In this document: one piece after another, positions 36,030 through 46,785 of the stretch
How the letters are laid out: every line of letters starts with the position of its first letter
Numbering within the stretch: position 1 is the first letter of the stretch
Assembly: GCA_023974075.1 (NCBI GenBank)
Contig: JAMFTG010000553.1
Location: forward strand, 1 to 64,000
Reading direction: 5' to 3'
DNA: 64,000 nt
Source of the DNA: Chaenocephalus aceratus
Taxonomy: Eukaryota; Chordata; Actinopteri; Perciformes; Channichthyidae
Program-made: the position numbers and the translations under genes
The notes under the pieces: model-generated
The model's input: only the letters and a program-made list of their open reading frames with translations
Database searches by the model: none
Told to the model about the DNA's origin: nothing

Positions 36030-37315
36030 CAGCTTTAACTGTCATGCAGACGCTGGGTCTCATGGCGGCTGCTCACATTGTGGTCCCGCTGGGGTTACTG
36101 CATATGCGCCGCCTGCAGAGGTGGTTCTCCAGCCTGCGTTTGGATCGCAAGAGGCACAAACTGCGGCTGGTGACCATCCCCCCCTCAGTGGAGGGCAACC
36201 TCCGGTTTTGGGGGTCCCAGGATCACCTCCGGAGGGGGTCTCCACTGGGACGGATGACCTCCTACATCACTGTGTTCACGGACGCATCCAGAACAGGATG
36301 GGGAGGGACCTGCCTGAAGAGGGCTATAGGTGGGCGCTGGGCTCTAACAGAGTTTCGACACAGCAACCTCCTAGAGCTACGGGCGGTAGTGTTAGTCCTC
36401 CGGCATTTCAAGCCCCTAATTCAAGGGAGACATGTAATGGTCAGGAGCGACAACAGCACCACAGTGGCTTATATCAACAGGCAGGGCGGAGTCCGCTCCG
36501 CCGCCTTGTTGACCACAGCGGAGAGGCTGTGGTTATGGGCTTCAGAGGTGGTGTTATCTCTGAGAGCCCTCCATATCCCGGGACTGGAGAACAGGGGGGC
36601 CGACCTCATGTCGAGGGGCGGCCCCCTGCCAGGCAAATGGACACTTCACCCGGGGGTGGTGAAGCAGTTCTGGGCCCAGTTCGGGAGAGCAGAGGTGGAC
36701 CTGTATGCAGCAGCCATCTCATCCTGCCATGAGGGATTTGGCGGCAGGTCAGCCTTTAGTCAACCACTGATGTCGCGGTTTTTACAGGGGGTCAGGAGGC
36801 CAGTAGTACACGCCTCCACCCCGCAGTGGGACATGACCCTGGTGCTCGAGGCTCTGGTCTCAGTGCCATTTGAGCCTCTGGAGCTCTCCTCTCTAAAAGC
36901 ACTGTCGTGGAAAACAGCTTTGCTTCTTGCCTTAACGTCAGCCAAAAGAGTGTCCGAGTTAACCGCTCTGTCGGTGCACCCGAGCTGTTTACAGATTCGG
37001 GGTGACCGGGGCGGCGCGACACTCAGACCGAACCCCTCCTTTGTGCCCAAAAGCCTAAGGAGTGCGTTCAGGTCGAGGGCTATTCAGTTAGGGGGGTTTA
37101 GTCTTCCCCCCCATGGTGGGGCCAGGGAAGCTAAACTGCACCTCCTCTGCCCAGTGCGTGCGCTAGCATGTTATGTAGAGCGCACGGCTGCCCTTAGACG
37201 CACCGAACAGCTGTTCGTGTGCTTCGGGGGCGGGGTGATCGGGAAAGCTCTGTCCAAGAAACGCCTGGCAGGCTGGCTCTGTGAGTGCATTGCACTTAGG
37301 GACTCAGGGAGGTAG
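36026..37315 (+). CDS. DIRS RNase H and tyrosine recombinase N-terminal region (open, truncated at 3')
   Basis: A 429-codon open frame. Residues about 80-190 are RNase H: VFTDASRTGWGG (first Asp), LLELRAVVLVL (Glu), RSDNSTTVAYIN (Asp) and GADLMSRG (last Asp). Residues about 190-420 are the DIRS recombinase: SQPLMSRFLQGVRR, then LALTSAKRVSELTAL with the first catalytic Arg. The frame ends before the conserved HxxR box and nucleophilic Tyr, and I could not find HSTRG-type sequence in the 300 bp that follow, so strand-exchange activity is not expected. Confidence 0.85.
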   Translation: MTALTVMQTLGLMAAAHIVVPLGLLHMRRLQRWFSSLRLDRKRHKLRLVTIPPSVEGNLRFWGSQDHLRRGSPLGRMTSYITVFTDASRTGWGGTCLKRAIGGRWALTEFRHSNLLELRAVVLVLRHFKPLIQGRHVMVRSDNSTTVAYINRQGGVRSAALLTTAERLWLWASEVVLSLRALHIPGLENRGADLMSRGGPLPGKWTLHPGVVKQFWAQFGRAEVDLYAAAISSCHEGFGGRSAFSQPLMSRFLQGVRRPVVHASTPQWDMTLVLEALVSVPFEPLELSSLKALSWKTALLLALTSAKRVSELTALSVHPSCLQIRGDRGGATLRPNPSFVPKSLRSAFRSRAIQLGGFSLPPHGGAREAKLHLLCPVRALACYVERTAALRRTEQLFVCFGGGVIGKALSKKRLAGWLCECIALRDSGR

Positions 37316-38839
37316 GTGCACAGTGAGCCCATACAGGGCTGGAGATTCTCCCCATCCGTCTATGGGCGGAAGGGGGGGGGGGGGCCCAGCACTGTTTTGT
37401 GAGCGCACTTTCTGCGAGGTATACGGTCACAACCGGGGTAAAGGAGAATGTGGGGCAGCAGCTGCTGACCAGAAAAGCCAGTCAGGGGCAGTAGGGTGGA
37501 ATGATGTTATTGGACAACAGTGCGCGTATACATCAGGGCTCCACCCACTGTACCCATAGAGTCCAGTAGAGGGCTGAGCCTGTGAGAGATATAACGCTGG
37601 GTTACGTATTGTAACCAAGCGGCAAACTCTGGGGAATAGCCGGGACGCCAATACGGAAGTGCCACACACTGCAGTTCATATATTGGCCGATAGGCGATGG
37701 CTGCAGAAAGGAGCAATTTCCATAGACCCCCATGTTAAAATGCCCAACTTTACAGCAGAAAAAAACATGTTTCTACCCCTGGCTCCATACATTTTATTAT
37801 CGATATAGTTAGATTCCACCTTCATGATTATTGATCTGTGAGTGAATTGTTTTCTAACACAACCCTTTTATTTATATTAGGTCTTAAAGTGTTTTCATAA
37901 ATTAGGGCGTGGTCATATTGAGTGACAGCTCTGTCAAGTGACTGCTGCTGCTAGCTTCTTGTCTCTCTGCTAGCTGCTCCGTGAAGCTAGCTACAGGGAC
38001 TCTGCCTGCTCAGCTCATCCAGGGAACACAACTTGAAGCCGGCCGTGGTTGTTTGTTCTTCATGCTTATATATCGGACTATTGTGACTCGCTCTGCGGTT
38101 AAAACAGACGGTGCATGAATGCGGTTTTGCGGTAAGTGAAATTCGAGTGCTTTATTTATGTGTTAATGATTTTAATCAGCTACGTAATTAATGTTAAGGC
38201 TTGGGTTAGCGTGTAAGCGAGTGTTAGCTACATCGGTGCTAACGATGCTAATCGTAGCCTCCAAGTTAAAATCATAGACTGTATATATAAAGGTTAGAAC
38301 GAAATAGACAAGTGTTAAGTGGGATAATACTGTAGAACAAACGGCTTCTCTTTGAGGTTGATAAAATAAGGTCATCCTTGTAACTTAGAGAGATATTTTA
38401 TTATGTAGGTAGGAACTGTATGCATCGCTAAGGTTCATTTAAATTGGCTATGCTCAAGTATGTAGACAAGCTAATGTCGAAGTAGTGTATGTGAAATCAA
38501 CCTCACAATAAGGTGTGTATATTACAATTATTAATGTCATATTTCAAGATGATTACTTAGATATTACAATATGGTTGGTTGAGCTGGAGTTCATTATCGA
38601 GCTTACACGTTAACGTCACAGTCATCTGAAGAACGAACCCAAACCTTGTTGCTTTTATTAATTGCATTACCAAATGGTTATCAAATAAACAGTAAGCATT
38701 AGTAACACAACTTCCAAAGTTACAGTAAAATAAAAAGGACCCTGACTCGGACAATACACAATCCAACATGTTCAACAGAAGAGAATCAGTTATATTGTTT
38801 GTACACATGGTACTTTACATATATATCTGTTTGTTTAAG

Positions 38840-38919
38840 GTGTCCAGGTGATGCAGACAGGCTGGACCAGAGAGTGAGAGACAGAACTGGACTCCTCACA
38901 TCAGTGAACTTCAGCACAG
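38840..38919 (+). other. exon-like block in repeat element
   Basis: Preceded by TTTGTTTAAG and followed by CACAG|GTACAAAT. It has no long frame. A similar block at 40325-40430 follows TTTTTGTTAG. Possible exons of a repeat-derived non-coding RNA. Confidence 0.35.
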
Positions 38920-39224
38920 GTACAAATACTCTTTTTTTCATACTGTACAAAGAATCAAGAAAGATATTGGTTTAAATGCATGAAGTATGGACTTGAATAC
39001 ACTGATATACATTCCATTAAACAATACTAAATACTAGATCACCTACACATCAGTTAAGTTGAGGGTTTTTTCCATGCAAAAGGTTACATTTAGATGTTAA
39101 CAAGCAATATGAATGTCAGCTTTCTAATTTAATGTATTGAAGGCAACGCTATTTAACACATAGTGAGAACTGCTACTATTTATCTCTCAATATTGTCTGT
39201 AAAAAACGTGGTAAATCAAATCAA

Positions 39225-40096
39225 ATCAAATCAAGTTTATTTATAAAGCACATTTTAAAACAACTTTCGGTCGCGCCAAAGTGCTGTACATGAATAAAAA
39301 AATATACGGAACATATTGCAATTTGTAGCATTTAAATTAAAAACAACAAATGTAAAGGCAGACACAGTTAAAATACAAAATGAAAAATGTCATGCTCTGC
39401 TCACTTTTAAAAGGCCAGAGAGAAAAAGTGAGTTTTTAGAGAGGATTTAAAAGCCCCTAGTGTCTGGGCCGACCTCACAGGTAAGGGCAGAGTGTTCCAG
39501 AGCCTGGGACCAGCTGCTGCGAAGGCTCGGTGCCCTCTAGTTTTTAGCCTGGTTTTCGGCACTACCAGCAGCATTTGGTCGGCAGACCTTAGAGCTCTGG
39601 CTGGGGTGTATCGCTGGATTAAGTCAGCTATATAAGCCGGAGCCAGCCCGTTTAGGGCCTTAAAAACAAATAAAAGGAGTTTAAAATCTATTCGGAACCG
39701 AACTGGAAGCCAGTGAAGTGAGGCCAGAATGGGGGTAATGTGGTCACGCCTTTTGTGGCCAGTCAGGAGACGTGCAGCTGCGTTCTGTACTAGCTGCAGG
39801 CGTTTTATGGATGCCTGATCCATGCCCACATACAAAGCGTTGCAGTAGTCCAGTCACGATGTCACAAAAGCGTTAATTACCCTCTCTAAGTCTTTAAAAG
39901 ATAAAAACGACTTGGTCTTAGCCAATAGTCGTAATTTAAAAAAGCAGGTTTTGACTACGCTGCTGACCTGTTTATCGAATTTAAAAGTGCTATTGAAGGT
40001 TACTCCAAGGTTCGTTACAGCGGGGAGGATGTTTTTACTCAGGGAGCCAAGAATGGTAGTGGTAAAAGTGATTCTTTCAGTGAGACAACAGAGCAA
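39225..40096 (-). mobile_element. L2 LINE 3' part with RT C-terminal region
   Basis: Minus-strand frames at 40096-39854 (LGSLSKNILPAVTNLGVTF, FKLRLLAKTKSFLSF) and 39835-39407 (IKRLQLVQNAAARLLTGHK, HITPILASLHWLPVRFRID, FAAAGPRLWNTLPLPVR) are the conserved L2 C-terminal region, separated by one stop/indel near 39850. The 3' end is an AT-rich tail with (ATTTG)n at 39220-39240. 5' truncated; the catalytic core is absent. Confidence 0.9.
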
Positions 40097-41715
40097 GCTT
40101 CTACAGTTGCACTACGTTTTGATAACAGTTCAATATTATTTTGATAATAACATATATTTCAATGTTGATGAACTTCATACTGTTCATTCATAATCTGATC
40201 GTCTTTGTAGCTCACTGTTGAAATAATGATATCTACAGCCCCTAAACACACAAACACACCGCTTTCATAAATAACACACTTGTTCTGCAATAATATGTTT
40301 TATGTTTCCTGTCATTTTTGTTAGGAAAGGACATGCCTGAAAGACACGACATTTTCTCCTTCTCTGAGGGTCAAGAAGAACATCCAAGAGGAACATTAAA
40401 AGCTGATGTTATGAGATTTTAAGAGCAGTAATTCACTAAGAAACTACTTTTATTGTGAAAACACAGTCGGCTGATCGAATGCAGCTATTTTCACATCTAC
40501 ACTCCATCAGCTGATTATTTCTATTTGCCTCGCTTTATGAGCTTCACATCACCTGTGCCTTGTACCGCAGAGTTTGCAATGTCACAAATAAATGGGGCCA
40601 AACTTCAGTCAGATGTGAATGTGTAATCTAACATTTTCAGTAAGAATAATGGACGAAAGGAGAGCAAATACAAATACAATTTATTGAAATGTGAACCAAA
40701 ACTTCATCAAATGTTTTAAATAAAAAGCACATATGGACAGAAGGTGTAAACCTATTAAATGTATAAGTAAACACATGTAGTCAAATAACGTGACAGACTA
40801 GGCCTGTGCAGTTGGTATCAGCTTTGCCCAGCATGGGCTCCTCCATCAGGCCTGGTCCTCCTCCATCAGGCCTGGTCCTCCTCGCTGAGGAAAGACCCTC
40901 AGTCCTCTCCAAACCAACAGACAGGACGTCCATCACACGGAGGTTTCTCCCTGAAGTCTCTGCAGCTCTCTGGACACCAGGCTGTCTCAATCCGTCCACA
41001 CTGAATATGAGAGGGGGAAAATGAAAATAATAAATGCTTTAGACAATAAGAAATATAAAGTTGACTGTTGAGTTGCTCAGTTTTTTTAGATTCTCAATAC
41101 TATTACTGTATAACTAATATCTCAGGTTAAGAGGCACATTCAAATAAAGATTGGTCTTTAAATACATTTTGTCTTTTGAATTGTTTGTCTAAAGTCAAGG
41201 ATCTAGAACTGGTACTTAGTTTTAATGATACAGTCTGGTTATTATGCTGTTTGGAGGAGGCCTCACAGGTAAGAGCACTAACTAGCTACCATCACATGTA
41301 CCTTAGCTTGACTTAAATGTATTAAACGTATAGTTAAGTGATATCAAAATATAAATAACTAATGTCATGCAAACATATTAATATTTGCTTGATTCCAGTG
41401 TTGAATTTAGCACAATTGCATACAAACGTTAAGGGGTTTTAAGATTCTGAAGTATTATGCTAAAAACTCAATAACTTAGATTATTATTTATAGTTTTGCT
41501 GAATAGTTTCATGTCCGCTTACCTTAGAAACGTAAAATGCGACGGCAGTGTACAGATGGGGAGCATGTTAGCTTAGCTTGGTAGCTTCAGCTAGCTCTGG
41601 AACTTCCAGCTCGGTGGCAGCAGGTCCAGCCTCCGCCTACTAAGGGCTTCTCGGCAACTCTGCAGAATCCTATGGGTGACGTCACGGAGCCTACGTCCAT
41701 TTATATATACAGTCT

Positions 41716-42003
41716 AATATGATTGTAACCCTTGTTACATTAACACAGGCGGAGCCCTCTGCTCAGGGCACTGTCTGTCCTATTCCGCTCGCTGAAGAGA
41801 GGTGTAGGATGATAGTCAGGAGGCGAGGCCTCCTTTTATACGGTGAGATGCGCGCGCATTCAGGTAGGCCCGCCCCGGGGCCGGCTACGTCTATAGAAAT
41901 CTCAGTAGGTGAATGCTTGCATAGAGGGTAGTACCCATAGAGTCCAGTAGAGGGCTCCTCCTGTGTTAATTGGACAAGGGTTACAATACGTAACCCAGCG
42001 TTA
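41716..42003. mobile_element. 288-bp miniature DIRS-related element
   Basis: ATTGTAACCCTTGTTACATT at 41722 is inverted by GGACAAGGGTTACAATACGT near 41974-41993, giving a short element with paired ends. The interior (41800-41950) is the inverse of the left 200 bp of the DIRS at 33715-33890, including GGAGGCGAGGCCTCCTTTTA. It has lost all genes and looks like two DIRS termini joined head to head. Confidence 0.75.
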
Positions 42004-42523
42004 TTTTCCACCAGAGGATGAATAATTTAATTTATTTTGGGCATTCTGCTCTAATTTAACCTATTGTCCGACACAAGTTATGGAATTTTGGCATGCTATC
42101 ATGGTCACCGATTCCCCCCGCCCTCTCAGTTCTGCTAGAGTTTTTGTTCCAGATTCTGCTCTAGCTGTCTGCTGAATCCTCTTCTTTAGCTCTCGCTGAA
42201 CCTTTTCAGTATCCGCACAGAGGTTCACGTTCCCTTTTATAAAGTCTCTGAGATCATGTTGTACTGTGAAGTGTCAGCGTGGGTACAGCATAGATCACAT
42301 GTCCACACCTCGTGATAACCCCAAGTGCAGTGGAATGCATTTGGGTTTAAGATGTTGCACGCAAGATTTCTTTCCATGAAATGCATTTTCTAGTTAAGTT
42401 GCACTCTGACATGAATGTGTTGTCAATCAGCTATGACTTCTACCCTGCAGGCTCCTGGATTCATGTGCATCTTTAAAACATGTATGCTTCCATATTGTTC
42501 TAACCCCTGTTTGGTTGTTGCAG

Positions 42524-42712
42524 TCTGGCAGTAGCGGACATGCTGGTGAGTGTCTCCAACGCCTGGGAGACCATCATCATTTACCTCCTAAACAACAGAC
42601 AGCTGGTAGTGGAGGATCACTTCATCCGGCAGATGGACAATGTGTTTGACTCCCTGATCTGCATCTCTGTGGTGGCCTCAATGTGCAGCCTGCTGGCCAT
42701 CGCTGTGGACAG
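42524..42712 (+). CDS. mc5r: melanocortin receptor (MC5R-like) exon 3
   Basis: Intact 189-nt exon after GGTTGTTGCAG. It encodes [20 protein letters not shown] (second helix), [20 protein letters not shown] (first extracellular loop) and [20 protein letters not shown] (third helix), ending in the first two bases of the Arg of the D-R-Y motif (GAC AG|GTAATG). The acidic residues of helices 2 and 3 (E, D) that bind the HFRW core of melanocortin peptides in this family are retained. The [20 protein letters not shown] loop matches fish MC5R better than MC4R or MC1R by memory of family sequences. Confidence 0.93.
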
Positions 42713-43025
42713 GTAATGATGGACAGAAAGTAGCCCTTTTATTTCATGAATAACACAAAAGAGTCAGTTTGCGTAATTACTTTGCTCTGCTTTTACTTTC
42801 TTCTTTAGTTAAGCTAATACATATATTGTATAAGCAAGTCAGTGGATCTCTTTTTGGATATTCCAGTCATTAACATTTTATGAGCTCAACTCTTGTAAAT
42901 CAACAACCTCTCTCTAATTTCTGCCCAATATCTACTGATCCTGTTATTGGAGTTTATGGATTAAAAGTCAGAATATCCTAACTAGGTGGAACTGCAATAC
43001 CCAATTCCTGGAGTAGCTCTTTAAG

Positions 43026-43335
43026 GCCCGTTTACATGGAGACGGTTCGGGTTGTATCTGCTACTTTTTTCTATCGTATAGACGGTTCGTTCACACTTGA
43101 CCCCTCAAATGATAACGGGTCCCAAGGTGGGTAGATCTACGGACGGAACACTCTGGGGGGTCAAACTGCTCCGTGTGTACGCCCTATACGCCATAGCCCC
43201 ACCTCGGCCCACCTCTCCTGCTCACCCCCTTGTCACCCGCATCATTGCTGATGTGTTTCACCAACAACAACAACCGAGTGTTTGGAGCCAGGTTCCGGTA
43301 TCTCGCAGGACAGTGCATCCAGCAGGAGCCCCCAG
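43026..43335. repeat. end of a DNA-transposon family shared with 53270-53450
   Basis: 'cccgtttacatggagacggt', 'cgggtcccaaggtgggtaga' and 'ctccgtgtgtacgc' recur inverted at 53270-53450. It appears to be one terminus of a TIR element; its partner end was not found here because a LINE follows. Confidence 0.6.
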
Positions 43336-43925
43336 CTAGATTTGATATAGATGGACATAAACGCAAGTGATGTCAAGAACGGAGCCTTGAGGGGAACCAG
43401 TGCTGATTGTCCGGGGATCAGAGACGTGTTTCCCCAGCCTCACGTGCTGCTTCCTGTCAGACAGGAAGTCTGTGATCCACCTGCAGGTGGAGTCGGGCAC
43501 GTGCAGCTGGTAGAGCTTGTCCTGCAGCAGAGCCGGGATGATCGTGTTGAAGGTGGAGCTGAAGTCCACAAACAGGATCCTGGCGTATGTTCCTGCTGAG
43601 TCCAGGTGCTGGAGGAGGAAGTGAAGGGCCATGTTGACAGCGTCGTCCACAGACCTGTTGGCTCTGTAGGCGAACTGCAGGGGGTCCAGGAGGGGGTCTG
43701 TGATGGATTTTAGGTGGGACAGGACAAGGCGCTCAAAGGACTTCATAACCACAGAGGTCAGGGCGACGGGTCTGTAGTCATTTAGTCCTGAGATCCTTGT
43801 TTTGGTAGAGGTTTTGAAGCATTCTGGAACGTGGCATGTCTCTAGTCAGGTGTCAAAGATGTACAGTGCTTCAGCAGCAGCAGCGGCACAAGGTGCAGAG
43901 GAGGAGGGCAGTGACATACGAGAGG
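43336..43925 (-). pseudogene. Rex1-like LINE reverse-transcriptase core fragment
   Basis: A 138-codon frame: SFERLVLSHLKSITDPLLDP, LQFAYRANRSVDDAVNMALH, RILFVDFSSTFNTIIPALLQ (first catalytic Asp; usual 'FSSAFNTI') and STGSPQGSVL. It lacks the second catalytic motif (FADD) because it ends at about 43336. Sequence to about 43925 upstream is more of the same element in other frames. Confidence 0.88.
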
Positions 43926-44424
43926 GTCTGATGCGCTAATTTAATAGCAACACATTCATTGTACTGATTGTAAATTGTATTGAACATAAATACATATGTT
44001 TTACTCTTTCACATATACATGTTATCAGAATTGACTTTTTAGTAAATATTTGAATTTCAAGCACCTGTATGTACTGCCCCAAAATAAGAACATTTGAGGA
44101 AAAAAAAATCTTTATAATAAATTAAGAAAGTTGTTTTGAGGTCTGTTTTGTTTGTTTTGATCTACTATTAACACAAAGGAAATCACGATAAAAATACTTG
44201 TTACAAACAAACAGTTTAATCATCAAAAAAGTGCAAATAACAAAGCAAACTATAAACATAAATACAAAAGTGTAAAACACAGCAAAACTATATACATAAA
44301 TGCAAGTGTAAAAGGCCACTACGGCCAGCTGCAGGTGCCGTTCCTGCTGGGCCAGATCTGCACTGTGCATCTCCCTCAGGACTGTGAGGTGCTCCTCTCC
44401 TCGTTTCCTCTTGCCTGGAAGACA

Positions 44425-44880
44425 ATAAGATAAGATAAACCTTTTTAATCCCCGTAGGGAAATTCAGGTGTTATAGCAGCAACAGCAATAAGAAAGAAAA
44501 ACACAGGACAGGTACAGGTCACATAAGGATATAAGAATACAATATATAAGTATAAACAACAGTAAGGATGAACTAAAGACAGTTCCGGCCCTAGATGTTT
44601 ACAATGATTGTGAAAGTGAATTACATTATGTCCAGCCTGTTGGTAATTAATATAAATATCTGTATACATATGTATGAGTATGTACAAGTCATGAAGTAAA
44701 TGGATAATTACAAATTAATATAAGTATGAATAAATATGAGACCAGTTTAAAGTGCAAACATCTAAAACAAAGCACAGTCCAAAATAAGTGGAAAGCAGTG
44801 CAGGTCCATGCTGCACAATACTTAACAATGAACAATATGCAAGAATATATTAGGATGTCACACATAATTGTACTAGCTGA
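44425..44880 (-). mobile_element. Rex1-like LINE 3' end
   Basis: On the minus strand it ends with an (ATCTT)n tail after 'ccctacggggattaaaaagg' at about 44430-44460, like 15765-15790. Non-coding 3' UTR only. Confidence 0.7.
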
Positions 44881-45488
44881 AACATTAACCTCTTAAGCCC
44901 TGAGCCTGTTTTTCAGGTTTCAGGCTAAAAAATGCCACTAACACAACAAAGACTATATCTTCACTTCTAAAAGGGGTACATTAATAATCTTTTCTCTCAA
45001 AGCAAGGTTACACCTGTGAGATGGATGTAGAAGTGTCAGAATCAATATAGATGTTTTTATTGTAAAGTAAATTCAGATGGAACACAGTAAAAACATGTAC
45101 ATTCTAATGTCCGCCTAAAAGAAAACCATTACTTATAGTGAAAACCACCCTTGAATGATGGGCTAGTAGACTAAAAGCTTTAGGAATCCAAACTGCAACA
45201 TATAATAAGTACCCTGTATCAATATTGATGCGAAACAAGTGAAATTTGACCTTTTTAGAGAGGTTTAAAAAAATAAAGTCCAAGCAGACTCACCTCTGGG
45301 TAATTTGGGAACCATCAGTTCCATTTGAACTTTTTCACTGTAAAAATCATTTTATTACTTTTAATTATCATTATTATTGTAACAGAGCATTTCCACACAG
45401 TGGTATTGCTTATTTTACTTACTGACGATGATCTTAAGTTAAAAAAAAGTCACAATTCCAGTCGTTTTGCCATGCCTATTTCTTACCT
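44881..45488. other. no gene; intron of the Harbinger Myb-like gene
   Basis: AT-rich, with no recognised element. Confidence 0.4.
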
Positions 45489-45860
45489 AGAACCACACGC
45501 TGGCTGTCGGTGCTCTGGAGCACTGCCATCACTCCTTGTTTGGGACTCCTCCTCGCTACTCACAACGGCATCTAGAACAGCATACATGACTTGTTAATTC
45601 CACAAACCACTGCAGCACAATACTAAATAGCAACAACAACTCTAGAATCTGGACGTAAATAATGGTACATATGGTGTTAGCAAACAATAGCTCTAGCTAA
45701 TGCTATCTGTGCTAACCGTAGCTCTTCGGGGCTCCATAAAAGCATGGGTTGTCGAACATAAATGTAAGGATAAGATCAGTTTGTTTGTAAGAAATTAGCT
45801 TTACAATATATAGCGACACAGCGCTTTCAAGCATAGAACAGAGCGTTAGCAAAAACCTAC

Positions 45861-46010
45861 CATCCTGCATGGATGCAGGACGCCGTTGCCGAGTCCAGGC
45901 TTCGTTTCGCGTTGCGCCGTCGAGCTCCCCGCTGTATTTTTTCATCCGCAACGAGATTGTGTAACGTCTTTACCTCGTCAAATGACCACGGCGTGTTTTT
46001 GTTGTTGCTG
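45861..46010 (-). pseudogene. Harbinger Myb/SANT-like protein exon (DNA-binding domain)
   Basis: Reads TPWSFDEVKTLHNLVADEKI then, after a one-base shift, ELDGATRNEAW. This is the 'tWs..Ev.tLl.l.ade.iQ.eLdgatRN..v' pattern of Harbinger Myb-like proteins, which help the transposase enter the nucleus and bind ends. It ends ATGCAGGATG|GTAGGT. Next exons: 45489-45590 (LDAVVSSEEESQTRSD, donor GTAAGA) and about 44300-44418 (RGEEHLTVLREMHSADLAQQ), the usual helical C-terminus. The single shift in the first exon makes it a pseudogene as read. Confidence 0.65.
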
Positions 46011-46429
46011 CCATTTCTTTATGGATTTGTTGACAGTAGATCGTCTGTTTTAAAAATGGTGCTTATGCAACGCTTGGAGACTGTCTCAACGAAGAATTGT
46101 GACGATTCTCTCTGACCAATCAGCAGTCGACAGTGTTTACGTCACTAGTTTAGCATATTCAGCTCGGTTGTTGGCTCGGTAAGAACCTCGATTTTGGAGG
46201 GCCAGAAAAAAGTAGCCCTGTGCCAGAACTACCCCTAGTGGAAAAGCAAAAAAAAGCAGGCCGGGCCAACCGTGCTACGTGCTGCAGTGGAAAAGTGCCA
46301 TAAAAAGTCTGTTTACATTATTTTCATTGATTTAGAGAGCATTTGATGTGTCGGGGGAGGTCAGTGGTGTGGGAAAGTGGGACACTGAAGGGGAGGGGGA
46401 CGTGGAGGTGTGACACTGAAGTTGTTGGG

Positions 46430-46785
46430 AGGTGTCCTGGCTCCAAAATGGTGGAATGAGCTCCCCATTGAAATCAGGACCGCAGAAAGCTTACACACCT
46501 TCCGGCGCAGACTGAAAACTCATCTCTTTCGACTCCACCTCGAGCGATAGAATGACTAACAAAGAACTGCTAACAGAGCACTTATATACTAATAAAGGAC
46601 TGGCTTACCTAAAGCCAGTTGAGTAGCACTTGAAACGATTGGCTCTTTGAAACCTGATGTACTTATATGATTCTGTTTTCTTCAAGGTTGTGTCTTCCTG
46701 GTCGAATGTACTTATTGTAAGTCGCTTTGGATAAAAGCGTCAGCTAAATGCAATGTAATGTAATGTAATGTAATGTGTCACAGGG
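46430..46785 (+). pseudogene. LINE 3' terminal fragment, + strand
   Basis: Encodes WNELPIEIRTAESLHTFRRR then LKTHLFRLHLER in shifting frames, a typical C-terminus of CR1/L2-group fish LINEs. Then a non-coding block and the tail GTCGCTTTGGATAAAAGCGT ending in (TAATG)n. Related tail at 16830-16995. Confidence 0.7.

Larger units (their letters stand above)
33697..37617 (+). mobile_element. DIRS-type tyrosine-recombinase retrotransposon
   Basis: Inverted ends: TATCTCTCACAGGCTCCGCC at 33700 pairs with its inverse at 37570-37591, and CTCTACTGGACTCTATGGGT pairs with 37551-37570. The order is gag-like ORF, reverse transcriptase, RNase H, tyrosine recombinase, all + strand, the DIRS layout. A ~290-bp relative is at 41716-42003. 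It lies in receptor intron 2. About 3.9 kb is short for DIRS (5-6 kb), so internal loss is likely. 34635-35300 contains diverged internal duplications. Confidence 0.88.
37618..41716. mobile_element. non-coding repeat element with exon-like blocks and CATAGACTGTATATA ends
   Basis: CATAGACTGTATATATAAAG lies at about 38273, and the inverse TTTATATATACAGTCTA at about 41700. Such ends mark an abundant fish repeat. 37680-37760 ('catgttaaaatgcccaactt') is another piece of a common fish repeat. Two blocks with splice-like borders (38840-38919 and 40325-40430) suggest a transcribed, non-coding unit. An L2 is nested at 39225-40096. No protein was recognised. Confidence 0.45.
26282..42523 (+). other. 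receptor intron 2 (16.2 kb), mostly transposons
   Basis: Runs from the exon 2 donor to the TTGTTGCAG acceptor at 42523. Outside the listed elements (26282-27194, 33262-33696, 42004-42523) no gene was seen. A LINE-like tail 'ggttaaataaaggctacaaa' lies at about 33465-33485. Confidence 0.75.
44122..46302 (-). mobile_element. PIF/Harbinger-type transposon remnant carrying a Myb-like gene
   Basis: The right end reads GCAGTGGAAAAGTGCCA|TAA at 46300, the inverse of a GGCACTTTTCCACTGC terminus common in fish Harbingers; TAA would fit the 3-bp TWA target site. It holds three exons of a Myb/SANT-like accessory protein but no recognisable DDE transposase. The left end was not located; a LINE tail (44425-44880) sits in an intron. 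Confidence 0.5.

Noticed and set aside
35935..36732. A 265-codon frame overlapping the DIRS RNase H region
   Set aside because: Pro/Gly-rich out-of-frame shadow of the RNase H-recombinase frame.
40781..41024. Opposing 72-codon frames as genes
   Set aside because: They overlap on opposite strands in a non-coding repeat element that has a short duplicated GGCCTGGTCCTCCTC motif; no conserved domain.
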